Origin: a virus
Length of the DNA: 64,000 bases
Strand: one strand, 5' to 3'
IMG/VR virus record: IMGVR_UViG_3300015261_000001
Span: 1-64,000 of that record
A program made the position numbers and the translations under genes. How positions within the stretch are numbered: position 1 is the first letter of the stretch; every line of letters begins with the position of its first letter. The notes beneath the pieces were generated by a model, which was not told the DNA's origin, did no database searches, and saw nothing but the letters and a program-made list of their open reading frames with translations. Shown here piece by piece: positions 33,069 to 41,285 of this stretch.

Positions 33069-35405
33069 TCAGATCAGCGGGAGGAACAACAACGACTGCC
33101 GACGGCTTACACGGCGCAGGGTAGCGACGTTACGGTCCATCGAAGTATAGTTGAACGCCCACAGATGTTCGTCACTGGAGAATTGCAGGAGCTTATCCGT
33201 TACACGGATATTCTTGTCACTACCCATCGTGGGTTCGAATCCCTTCTCGACAAGATCGAAGTACTCAGGGAACTTGCTACGCTTGATAAGAAGCGGCTCG
33301 CCGTCCTGCTCTGCAACCAGCCCGTGACGCTTGTTGATTACCGTAATGTGCAACGCCCGTTCCATGGTCAGCTCTTGAAGTTTCTGAGCTTTCTGGATCA
33401 TGCCTTGATCACCACCAATCGAGTCATACTTGTCTTCAGCAGTGAAGATTTTCATATTCTCGGTAAGGAAGTTCTCAGGACCTGGTGGCGCATTGAACCA
33501 ACGATGACCTTCTTCGTCCTCTTCTTCCAGAATTGCTTCCAGATCGTCATAGTCGCGCACGATACTTGTGACCGACAGGTGACGAGGACTGTTTGGATTG
33601 TTGCTGTAACCCAGGCAGCTCACGAGCCACTCGTTCGTCAGGATAGTCAAACGACTATCAATGAAGTTAGCGAGTTCGTCGCCAATCATCCCTTCACGGA
33701 AATAATTGTTGAGCTTTTGCATCTTCATGAAGAACGACAGTGGACGTCCTTCTTCTTTGCCATCCTTGAACAGGAACGGCAGGTCTTCAATGATCGTAGC
33801 GCGTTCAGCTGCATCATCGCAGGTGTACGATTCCCAGATCACGGTGTTGAACGATGTAGCGTTGACGGTCTTGAAGTTCTTGGTCAGGTGGTCGTTGGTG
33901 GTAATCACCGCCGCCATCAACTTCTTCGAGTTGTTGGTTGCAATGAGTTCCTTCACGGTCACTACCGGAATACCTTCCAGCGTATTACAAGTTTCTACTG
34001 GGATTTCCAGAGACTTGTTTTTCTTACCCAGAGCTGCTTCGACAGCCATCTGTTTAACAACTACGTTCGTGCTATCTTGCTCTCCTTCTAGCAATGGAAG
34101 TAACTTGCTTGGGTTTGTTAATACGGTTGGCATATCCAGTCCCTCACCGCGTACTACGGTACTGAACCAACCCGAGTCATGCTCCAAGTCGATAATGACA
34201 ATACGGAAACAACCGTGCAGCACACTTTCTTCTTGAGGCGGTTGATCGGGATGACGTCTGAACACATGTTGAATGGTCTTCCAATCACTCTCAGGAACCA
34301 TGTAATGGTTTTCTTTCCCGATGTAATGGAAGAAGCGGCGGTAGTCGTAGGACTTCTTGTTGGTCGGGGTGATGTTTTGAATGTCACTCCGATACTTGTC
34401 CCAACGAGGTTGGTCCTCGTCTTGTTCGACATACGCAGTACCCTGTTGGGCGCTACGTTTTGCTAAGTTGGCATTGCGCTGAATCATTTTGTAAATGTCG
34501 CCGCTCACGTTCTGCGAGTGACTATCAACGCCTTGCTCATTACTGTAGCTGTTATACATGAACGCAGTCTGCGACTCGGAGATCAAACTGATATCAGTCC
34601 GAGTTGGCAGTTGTACATCGTACACCAAGCCAGAGTATGGATTGGTTACCCCAAAGGTTGCACAGGCCACGCCAAAGATATCTTTGTACGTTTCCAGTTG
34701 GCCAACCATGTGTTTGATTTCTGGTGTGAGGTTGTAAGCCTGTTGCCGACCCTGCGGTGTTTTGCAGAGCCATGAAATCATTTCCATAGTCAACACGTTG
34801 CGAATTGCAAAATGGATGGACGCCAAGTACTCACTGCGATCAACTTCGCCTGTGGGCTTGGATTTAGCGATGTTTACCAACCGCTGACCATACATTGGAG
34901 CTGCGGCTCGCGCGATACCCTGAATCAACTCAGGGTGGCGGTTTACCGTATTGACGAACTCATTCCTGATCGCACAAGGAGCATGCGTCTTCAGATTCAG
35001 CCTGAAGTTTTCCAGGATATTCCGATACTCGTCGTAATACAGACCACGACGCGCCATCAGAAACATTGCGAACTCAGCACACGCTTGCGCGTACTTTACA
35101 ACATACACTTGGTTGATATCGTTTTCAGTGTTGCTTTCGTTCCGAATATCGCGCAGAGCTTGATCTTCAAAACGGGCGTCACCGTACTGCTCCCACTTGA
35201 TAGTTCCACCGGCCGCACCCCCTTGGGCGTTCGGTGTATCTACCATTGCTCGGAATTGAGCCAGTGGGTCCTGCGCTACACCGTAGGGGTTAGCAGCGGC
35301 AGCCGCTCGACCCCCGATCCCCGGCAACACCGGGGAAGATGCATTCGGCATAGGGGTTGTTACACCCATATTCCGAGGTCTCAAAATACCGTCACTCATG
35401 GCCAT
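33069..35405 (-). CDS. Large protein of unknown function, downstream of RNA polymerase subunit
   Basis: The 778-residue protein begins with a Gly/Pro/Ala-rich disordered stretch (residues ~1-50), then a helical region (YVVKYAQACAEFAMFLMARR), and ends in a mixed domain. There is no P-loop, nuclease or membrane motif I can see. Two ATGs are possible: 35405, or 35399, which would give an ATGA overlap with the stop of the RNA polymerase-like gene at 35396. Coupling to that gene suggests a joint role. It may be a further transcription or virion protein. The downstream palindrome marks the end of this transcription unit. Confidence 0.55.
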   Translation of the reverse strand: MAMSDGILRPRNMGVTTPMPNASSPVLPGIGGRAAAAANPYGVAQDPLAQFRAMVDTPNAQGGAAGGTIKWEQYGDARFEDQALRDIRNESNTENDINQVYVVKYAQACAEFAMFLMARRGLYYDEYRNILENFRLNLKTHAPCAIRNEFVNTVNRHPELIQGIARAAAPMYGQRLVNIAKSKPTGEVDRSEYLASIHFAIRNVLTMEMISWLCKTPQGRQQAYNLTPEIKHMVGQLETYKDIFGVACATFGVTNPYSGLVYDVQLPTRTDISLISESQTAFMYNSYSNEQGVDSHSQNVSGDIYKMIQRNANLAKRSAQQGTAYVEQDEDQPRWDKYRSDIQNITPTNKKSYDYRRFFHYIGKENHYMVPESDWKTIQHVFRRHPDQPPQEESVLHGCFRIVIIDLEHDSGWFSTVVRGEGLDMPTVLTNPSKLLPLLEGEQDSTNVVVKQMAVEAALGKKNKSLEIPVETCNTLEGIPVVTVKELIATNNSKKLMAAVITTNDHLTKNFKTVNATSFNTVIWESYTCDDAAERATIIEDLPFLFKDGKEEGRPLSFFMKMQKLNNYFREGMIGDELANFIDSRLTILTNEWLVSCLGYSNNPNSPRHLSVTSIVRDYDDLEAILEEEDEEGHRWFNAPPGPENFLTENMKIFTAEDKYDSIGGDQGMIQKAQKLQELTMERALHITVINKRHGLVAEQDGEPLLIKRSKFPEYFDLVEKGFEPTMGSDKNIRVTDKLLQFSSDEHLWAFNYTSMDRNVATLRRVSRRQSLLFLPLI

Positions 35406-37057
35406 GGTTCTCTATAACGAAGCCGCTTATCTGTTCGTTCATACAGGTCTTTGAATTCCGGGTTCAGGCCCGTTGTTTTCCCGTTGATCAGATAAAGGCA
35501 AGGGCTGAGGAATCCTCGTCCGTCTGGGTTTGGATTCGTTACCCTCAAGTAACTATTCACGAAGGGAAGCGAGGCGTGTGTGAAACAAGCGCTGTCATTG
35601 ACATCGAAGTCTCCGCGTTTCTTCTTCCCAACGCCCGTATACACTTTGTGCTGGGGCATACAGCCCAGAACGTAGTCTACAAACGGGTTGTCCGTCGGTG
35701 TCGGTTCTTGTACAAGGTTTGCATTGCGTGCATTGTCGATCTCCTTGATGTGGAAGTGACTGGTCAAGAATCGGGCTACCTTTTTCTGGTTAATCTCCGA
35801 ATTGTTCTTGATGTCATGCTTGAAGTTGTTGGCCGCTGTTAACAGGCTGTCCAGCGTGAACTCCAAGCTTGCCAGCTCCTTATAAAGCATAGAAGCCCGG
35901 TCAGTAGTTTGTACGATCTCACTACGGTTAGCGATGATGTAGTTAAACAAGTCGAACATATTCGTCACCACAATCGACTGTGATGCGAACTTTTTGATGG
36001 AGTCCTCATCCAGGTATTCGTTGATGGCATCGAAGTGTTCATACATCAAACGCATGATGTACTCATCAGTATCGCCTGCTTTCACAGAGCAACGGCCGAT
36101 GATCAGCTTCCAATAGTCAGGGTCGTCCAAACGATCGATGTCGAAGTACGACGAGCAGCAGTCAATGATGAACAACAGCGAGCAGGTGTACTGCAAAGCC
36201 ATGGCGCTCAAAGCTGGCCGCTTTGGTGACAGGTTACGTACTGCAATGCCCATGTCCAGGTTGATGAAATCACCCAGAGAGCATTTGTTACTGGTGGAAC
36301 TGCCGGGACGGGTAAAGATCTCCCAACGGTCTTCAGGACGGCACTCGGCTAAGAGAGCATCCACGGTACCGATGCGATAATCACATTCCCCGTATTCAGT
36401 CATAGCTGCACTGAAACCCTTGTTGGCGAAGATGTACCACGCCAGCAGAGGAGTTGGGGTTTTGCTATCTTTAATCTTCCGGGCTTCCGTCGGGCTGTAA
36501 AACCGATTGGCTGCCAGGTTGATGTCCGTCGAACGGTTGATCTGCGTGCCAGTCTCCATGTGGATCTGGTCGAAGTTGAAGTGCTCAACACCGATTTTGA
36601 ACTTGAAGCCCAACACTTTAACGAACAGCGAGTTTTCCTTCGTGACTGGCAACCCTCGTTCAGCCAACACGAATTGTGCACTGTACTGTGCCCCGCGCAG
36701 AAAGATATCACCATGACGGTCCGTATACGGGAGCATGGTGTAAGACGTAAAACTGATAATCTTGCCCCCTTTGTCCCGATAGTCGATCATGATTTTAACC
36801 GGGTACAAAGTTTCCTTATGAACGTCGAAAACTTTGCGGCTGCTGTTGATCAAGTAGTTGTTGAACTCGGTCGGTGTCGCACGCACGCATTTTTGAAAGA
36901 AGACTCCCCGTTTTTCAACGCTCTTCAGTATGTTTCTTAAGGCATGATCGAACCATATAACACCGTCTTCAAATTCTTTCTGGTGGAAGCCATCGACAAT
37001 GCTCTGGTTAAATTTCGGCATTTTGTCATTGATAGCTGGTATTAACCGATGGTCCAT
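35396..37057 (-). CDS. RNA polymerase beta-subunit N-terminal-like protein (phiKZ gp123 type)
   Basis: The 553-residue protein contains LPYTDRHGDIFLRGAQYSAQ followed by VLAERGLPVT at residues ~107-137. This mirrors the beta-subunit pattern LPLMT..G.FIINGTERV...QL.RSPG, preceded by a strand region with YPVKIMIDYRDKGGKIISF. phiKZ-like phages carry multi-subunit RNA polymerases split into fragments, and a beta N-terminal fragment of the non-virion enzyme lies close to the capsid gene in phiKZ, as here. Other subunits are not visible in this window. The start is supported by AAGGA. The gene follows a candidate promoter at 38272 through the 37070 gene. The assignment rests on motif resemblance and synteny; no catalytic residues are expected in this part. 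Confidence 0.55.
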   Translation of the reverse strand: MDHRLIPAINDKMPKFNQSIVDGFHQKEFEDGVIWFDHALRNILKSVEKRGVFFQKCVRATPTEFNNYLINSSRKVFDVHKETLYPVKIMIDYRDKGGKIISFTSYTMLPYTDRHGDIFLRGAQYSAQFVLAERGLPVTKENSLFVKVLGFKFKIGVEHFNFDQIHMETGTQINRSTDINLAANRFYSPTEARKIKDSKTPTPLLAWYIFANKGFSAAMTEYGECDYRIGTVDALLAECRPEDRWEIFTRPGSSTSNKCSLGDFINLDMGIAVRNLSPKRPALSAMALQYTCSLLFIIDCCSSYFDIDRLDDPDYWKLIIGRCSVKAGDTDEYIMRLMYEHFDAINEYLDEDSIKKFASQSIVVTNMFDLFNYIIANRSEIVQTTDRASMLYKELASLEFTLDSLLTAANNFKHDIKNNSEINQKKVARFLTSHFHIKEIDNARNANLVQEPTPTDNPFVDYVLGCMPQHKVYTGVGKKKRGDFDVNDSACFTHASLPFVNSYLRVTNPNPDGRGFLSPCLYLINGKTTGLNPEFKDLYERTDKRLRYREPWP

Positions 37058-37069
37058 TCCTTAACGTCC

Positions 37070-38206
37070 TTAGGAAGTGTACAGTTTATATCCCGTAACA
37101 ACAATAGAACCAATTGCCCCTATGGCTTTGGCGATTTCTCCCCAATTGTTCGCGTTGCTACGCTTTTTGTCTAGCTCCATATTTGCCTTATGAACACTGT
37201 CCTTGATATCACTTCTTGCCTTCGAAGCGTCTTGCGATACTGCTTGCTTCAACAATTCCATCCGATGATCGTTTTTGATCTGCTGTACTTCAAGTCTGTG
37301 ATCCGCTCGGACTTGGGAGAGTTCTTCACCCAGCTTTGCTACACTTTGAGAGGTCTTTTCTAGGAGATCCTCCAGTTTCAACTTTTCACCTTGCAGAGCA
37401 TCGATAACCTTAGAATTGTTCTTCACTTTATTTTCAGCGGTAATCGTGCGTTCTGTGTTACCTGCCATAACACTGCACAGTTCTTTCGTTTGGAATAATC
37501 CCAAGAAGTCCAAATCATCTTTGGTCAGTTGGTCGAAGCTGTAGTATGCCTTGTGTGGTGGAGAATTACCGTATGATAATCCAACGTACAGCCCACCGGG
37601 TTTTGTGGGGTCTTGTACTACCGGCACCTGGACAGCTTTGCCCATGACGTTTGTGTAGACAGGTTGGCGTGTGCTTAAAGGATCGTTGATGTGAACAAAA
37701 TAGTGGAGTCCCCCTTCGGGTTGATCTTCACGAGCATCCCGACCAGCTTCAAAAAGCTGCTCCAGCGTAAAGTCAGGTGATGTAATAGGGGCTACACCTG
37801 CCTGACCGCTATCAGCAAAAAGGCTGATACCTAAAATGTCACTATGAATAATTTCTTGTTCGTCCGCCAGATCACCAGTCAGATCAATTACGAACTGCAT
37901 GTCATGGCTAAACTTCTTGTAAGAAAGAGCACCTTCCTTGCCGATGCGTTCTTGCTCAACTTTGAGGTTGGCTAACAGCTTGGCGTCGAAACGGGTCCGC
38001 GCACTTTTAGGATCTAACCACAAGTCATCGAACTTCACACCAGACAGCTTAATCCAAACGCGGCGGTGTTGATTATCAGGATGGGTCAGTTGCTTAGCTT
38101 TGCGGATGATGTAATTCAAACCACCTTGGGTTTTGACCACCAGCTCTTTGTTACTGTTGTTACTAATTCGGTATTCCAATTTAAAGTTGGAAACGTTGGT
38201 GTCCAT
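37070..38206 (-). CDS. Coiled-coil protein with C-terminal membrane anchor
   Basis: The ATG at 38206 (MDTNVSNFKLEY, 378 residues) has GAGGA ten bases upstream. The N-terminal two thirds are globular. Residues ~260-350 form a heptad-rich coiled coil (LQGEKLKLEDLLEKTSQSVA, then KARSDIKDSVHKANMELDKK), and the last ~20 residues are hydrophobic (IAKAIGAIGSIVVTGYKLYTS), like a tail-anchored protein. It directly precedes the RNA polymerase-like gene, with a 12-base gap, and follows a candidate promoter. It could tether a complex to the membrane. No family is recognised. Confidence 0.6.
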   Translation of the reverse strand: MDTNVSNFKLEYRISNNSNKELVVKTQGGLNYIIRKAKQLTHPDNQHRRVWIKLSGVKFDDLWLDPKSARTRFDAKLLANLKVEQERIGKEGALSYKKFSHDMQFVIDLTGDLADEQEIIHSDILGISLFADSGQAGVAPITSPDFTLEQLFEAGRDAREDQPEGGLHYFVHINDPLSTRQPVYTNVMGKAVQVPVVQDPTKPGGLYVGLSYGNSPPHKAYYSFDQLTKDDLDFLGLFQTKELCSVMAGNTERTITAENKVKNNSKVIDALQGEKLKLEDLLEKTSQSVAKLGEELSQVRADHRLEVQQIKNDHRMELLKQAVSQDASKARSDIKDSVHKANMELDKKRSNANNWGEIAKAIGAIGSIVVTGYKLYTS

Positions 38207-38271
38207 GTTGAGGATCCTCGGGAACAATAGTGATAGTCTTGTGCACAGACCATCATTATTAATACGGTCCA

Positions 38272-38288
38272 GAAGATAATGTAGGTTT
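38272..38288 (-). promoter_or_regulatory. Candidate promoter element, exact 17-base repeat (copy 2)
   Basis: Identical to GAAGATAATGTAGGTTT at 4693-4709. It lies ~66 bases before the start at 38206, with AT-rich AAAATATTC on its distal side, in the 232-base gap after the capsid gene. That gap otherwise holds only the hairpin at 38320-38360. Confidence 0.5.
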
Positions 38289-38319
38289 AAAATATTCTAA
38301 TCGAGTTTTCTAAATGCGC

Positions 38320-38360
38320 TATAAACCCCCTCTCCCCATTGCAGGGAGAGGGGGTTTATA
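38320..38360 (-). terminator. Terminator after major capsid gene
   Basis: A 17-base-pair stem (TATAAACCCCC... with exact complement) closes a CATTGCA loop 79 bases beyond the capsid stop. The next minus-strand sequence contains TTTAGAAAAC. It separates capsid transcripts from the promoter element at 38272. Confidence 0.8.
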
Positions 38361-38438
38361 TTTCTGCTTTGAGACTTAACGCTAACCCCCGCTATGGCAA
38401 CTCAGGGTAAGTGAGCTGCCCGTAGCTCGTAGCAGGGA

Positions 38439-40631
38439 TTATGGTGCGTTTGGGTCTACAACTGGAACGTTGGCGCCTGCATCACCGATGTTGTCGACGA
38501 TAACGCGCTTCGCGGCCAGCTTGTTGATCAGACCTTCGTTGCTCAGGAACTCGTCGGCGTCGGTGATCTCGAGAGTACCGATGATGACGTTGAGTGCCCA
38601 GTGCTTGTAGGTCGGCAGGGTCATGACCACACCGAAGTCCTGGTCGCCACGAGTGACGTTGCCTTGAACCACGATGTTTTCTTTCGACACGACGACACCG
38701 ATGCCGGCGAGCGGGTTGATCTGCTCGGAGCTGGAGTCGTTGTAAGGAACGATGATCATGCGGCCGATTTCGCTGTCGAAGTTGGTTTCAACGACTTCGA
38801 GGTTGTCGATCGGGCCGATGGTACGAGCATCACCGGAACGGAAGATGAAACGGCTGAGGTTCTGGTGAACGACGCAGGTCCATTTGTTCTTGGTGTTGCC
38901 GCTCGAGTATTCGGCGATAGCAGCCAGGCCAGAACGGGTGTTCAGCGCGGCGACGATGTCGGCGATCTCGTTGGTGATGGCAGAGCTGATTGCGTTGAAC
39001 ACATCGCCCGAACCGTTGGCGGAGATTACTTCCGACAGGGTCAGGGAACGGCGCACAGCAGTCGCGGTCACGAAGTGCTGACCGGCCAGAACTTCAGAAC
39101 CCTGGGTGTTGGAAACAACCGGAGAACCGTCGATGCTGGTGATGTAGTCGATGTGCTTGGTCGCTTCGTCGAACGCGTGCTTGGAGCACTGGTTGTTGAT
39201 GACGATCGACATGTGGGTCAACGCGAAGTCCAGCGACGCTTGGTTCACATCGTCCTTGGCGATCGGGTACTTGACCGAGATCGGGGAACGACGTTGTACC
39301 GACAGGTGTTTCTTGGCGTCGTAAACTTCAATGCGGTAGCCGAAGTTGCCGCGGTTGGTGTTGCTCACGTTCTGGGTGGTGCCAGCAGCCACAACCGAAC
39401 CAGCGGTCAGGGAGTGGATCAGCGCCTTTTGAACGCTGTCGGCGTTACCGACCTTAACGATGTTGGCAGGGTTGTTCAGTGGACGCAGAGCGAACACGGT
39501 AACCGAGCCGGAGTTCAGGCTGAACTCGTTGGTCTGACGCTGGAAAGTACCGGTCAGGGTAACGGACAGCAGCGGCTCGTAGCCGGCGTCTTTGAAGGTC
39601 TTGAACAGAACTTCGCCGATGGCGTTGCCGTCTTTGTCGGTAACCGAGAAACCAGGCAGTTGCTTGATGCGCAGGTTCAGAGCACGGTCATCGGTGGTCT
39701 GAGCGTTGCTGGCTGGTGCGAACGTGTTGTTCGACATGGCCGCGGTGTTGATGAAGAAGTTCTTGTCGGTACCGGCCAGTTTGGCGGCGACGGCAACAGA
39801 CTTCACGGAAATCGAGTTGGACTCGAGTTCGTCAGTCGAAGTCCATGGACGCTGACCAGGAACTTGGGTCAGAGCCAGCAGGTTCGGAACGTTGACCGGA
39901 ACAGCGAACATCTGGGTGTTGTGGGTGGAACGACCGTAGGCGTCGCCCTGCATGTAGCTGACCGGGGTCGGTGCAACCAGAGCAGTAGGGGCGAAGAACA
40001 GGCGGTTGTCGCTCTGAGCGTCGTCAGGGAAGACGGTGTGCACAGACAGCACTTCGTCTTTGAACATTTCGCCGGAGCGCAGCAGGCCGAAGATCGGACG
40101 CAGATCCGACGCCGATTGCCAGGCGGTGTTACCGTAGGCGTAGGTACCCAGGCCAGCAGCACGAACGATCAGCTCGGCGCCTTCTTCCTGGTAGCCAACA
40201 CCGACGGTGGCGAACAGAGCTTCAGCGGCTTTGGTTTGCAGGTGGGACTGGGCGTTCAGGGTCAGGTTGGCTGCCTTGATGTCCTGTTCCTTACCCTGGA
40301 AGTTCTGCATCGAGAAACCTTCCAGACCGGTCACAGCGCTCAGACCGTCTTTCGCCTCGTCGAAGATCTTCACGAGTTCGTGAGGAGTCTCTTTGAGGTT
40401 TTGGCGTTTCAGAACGCCGAGGATGGCATCCTGGGTACGGCCGCTGTGGGTGCCGATGACTTGTTGCACGATCAGAGCTTCGTTACCTTGAACGCTGCTC
40501 AGAGCGGTTCCTACGTCGGTGAAGCTTTCATTGCCGGTAACGGTAGCCAGTCCGCCGGAGGTCAGCGATTGACGGATCGCGGCGAACAGGTTTTTACCCC
40601 CGTTCAGGGAGGTTTGAAGTTGCTTGGCCAT
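38439..40631 (-). CDS. Major capsid protein precursor (phiKZ gp120-like)
   Basis: The 730-residue product is close to the size of the phiKZ capsid precursor (747). The N-terminal ~115 residues look like a propeptide with repeated G-N-E and G-L-E motifs: VTGNESF (residues 32-38), VQGNEAL (48-54) and VTGLEGF (100-106), all candidates for the S/A/G-x-E specificity of phiKZ-type prohead protease. The mature part (from about NLTLNAQSHLQTKAAEALFA) is the HK97-type shell protein that forms the icosahedral head. Codon use is strongly optimised, typical of the most abundant virion protein. The 5' leader holds an 18-base perfect palindrome at 40672-40689. The start has AGGA upstream, a somewhat long spacing. 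Confidence 0.8.
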   Translation of the reverse strand: MAKQLQTSLNGGKNLFAAIRQSLTSGGLATVTGNESFTDVGTALSSVQGNEALIVQQVIGTHSGRTQDAILGVLKRQNLKETPHELVKIFDEAKDGLSAVTGLEGFSMQNFQGKEQDIKAANLTLNAQSHLQTKAAEALFATVGVGYQEEGAELIVRAAGLGTYAYGNTAWQSASDLRPIFGLLRSGEMFKDEVLSVHTVFPDDAQSDNRLFFAPTALVAPTPVSYMQGDAYGRSTHNTQMFAVPVNVPNLLALTQVPGQRPWTSTDELESNSISVKSVAVAAKLAGTDKNFFINTAAMSNNTFAPASNAQTTDDRALNLRIKQLPGFSVTDKDGNAIGEVLFKTFKDAGYEPLLSVTLTGTFQRQTNEFSLNSGSVTVFALRPLNNPANIVKVGNADSVQKALIHSLTAGSVVAAGTTQNVSNTNRGNFGYRIEVYDAKKHLSVQRRSPISVKYPIAKDDVNQASLDFALTHMSIVINNQCSKHAFDEATKHIDYITSIDGSPVVSNTQGSEVLAGQHFVTATAVRRSLTLSEVISANGSGDVFNAISSAITNEIADIVAALNTRSGLAAIAEYSSGNTKNKWTCVVHQNLSRFIFRSGDARTIGPIDNLEVVETNFDSEIGRMIIVPYNDSSSEQINPLAGIGVVVSKENIVVQGNVTRGDQDFGVVMTLPTYKHWALNVIIGTLEITDADEFLSNEGLINKLAAKRVIVDNIGDAGANVPVVDPNAP

Positions 40632-40671
40632 AATGAGTCAGGTCCTGTGGAAAATTTGAGAACAATCGCTT

Positions 40672-40689
40672 TTCTATTGCGCAATAGAA
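40672..40689 (-). promoter_or_regulatory. 18-base palindrome in capsid leader
   Basis: TTCTATTGCGCAATAGAA, a perfect palindrome, lies 41 bases upstream of the capsid start. On the minus strand, promoter-like TCATTATATTTTATG precedes it. It could be an operator or a hairpin that stabilises the capsid mRNA. Confidence 0.45.
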
Positions 40690-40716
40690 CTGCACATAAA
40701 ATATAATGAGCAATCC

Positions 40717-41259
40717 CTAGGGGTTCTGTATATGGACGAGTTTATACACCTCGGCCATCGTGAGTTCCCCCAAAGCAGGTTTTATTACAGATCCAAAATG
40801 GGTGTCCAAATATCCAACACGCCCATATATTGTCTCGAGAACAGCGGCAGAGATATTCTTGGCGTTCAGTTTCTCCCAACTTCCGATGTGTGGATTGGCG
40901 GTGTTAGCGGCAATCAGAAGAACCTGTCCCACTTTCGTGGAGTGGAAAGAGGTAGCTCCACGCAGGTACTCGGTTATTGCTTTACTGTCGATCGCATTAA
41001 ATGCTTCGGCGACCATACCACCGTTGTAACCCTCACCAAACGAATGAGCTGCGTCCGGCATGTCCACACCGAACAGCTGAGCCGCTGCGCGTTGGGTTGC
41101 GATGAACTGAGCCACTTCATTGTAAGTGAGCTTGTCATGGTATGCAGATATTTTTCGCAATCCGTCAAAAGGCACGGTTTGCAGAGCCAGGGCTTCTAAC
41201 ATTTCCCCGGTCACAAAATACAACTCGAACGGAAAACCGTTAGGGTATTTGAAGATCAT
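40717..41259 (-). CDS. Unknown protein upstream of capsid gene
   Basis: The 180-residue protein has AGGAG nine bases before the ATG; the same palindromic ribosome-binding site also serves the divergent helicase gene. It is mostly helical (YNEVAQFIATQRAAAQLFGV) with a C-terminal MAEVYKLVHIQNP. No motif is recognised. It is divergent from the helicase and is the first gene of the capsid unit. The long open frame on the opposite strand within it has no ribosome-binding site and is a shadow. Confidence 0.6.
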   Translation of the reverse strand: MIFKYPNGFPFELYFVTGEMLEALALQTVPFDGLRKISAYHDKLTYNEVAQFIATQRAAAQLFGVDMPDAAHSFGEGYNGGMVAEAFNAIDSKAITEYLRGATSFHSTKVGQVLLIAANTANPHIGSWEKLNAKNISAAVLETIYGRVGYLDTHFGSVIKPALGELTMAEVYKLVHIQNP

Positions 41260-41268
41260 AGACTTTGC

Positions 41269-41280
41269 ACTCCTAGGAGT
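41269..41280. promoter_or_regulatory. Palindromic ribosome-binding site shared by divergent genes
   Basis: ACTCCTAGGAGT reads AGGAG on both strands, placed a few bases before the plus-strand ATG at 41286 and nine before the minus-strand ATG at 41259. One sequence thus supplies both Shine-Dalgarno sites in a 26-base gap. Confidence 0.8.
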
Positions 41281-41285
41281 TAGGC

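Noticed and set aside
38601-40706. 701-codon plus-strand frame opposite the major capsid gene
   Set aside because: It is the mirror of a codon-optimised gene, has no start signal and a composition unlike the neighbouring proteins.
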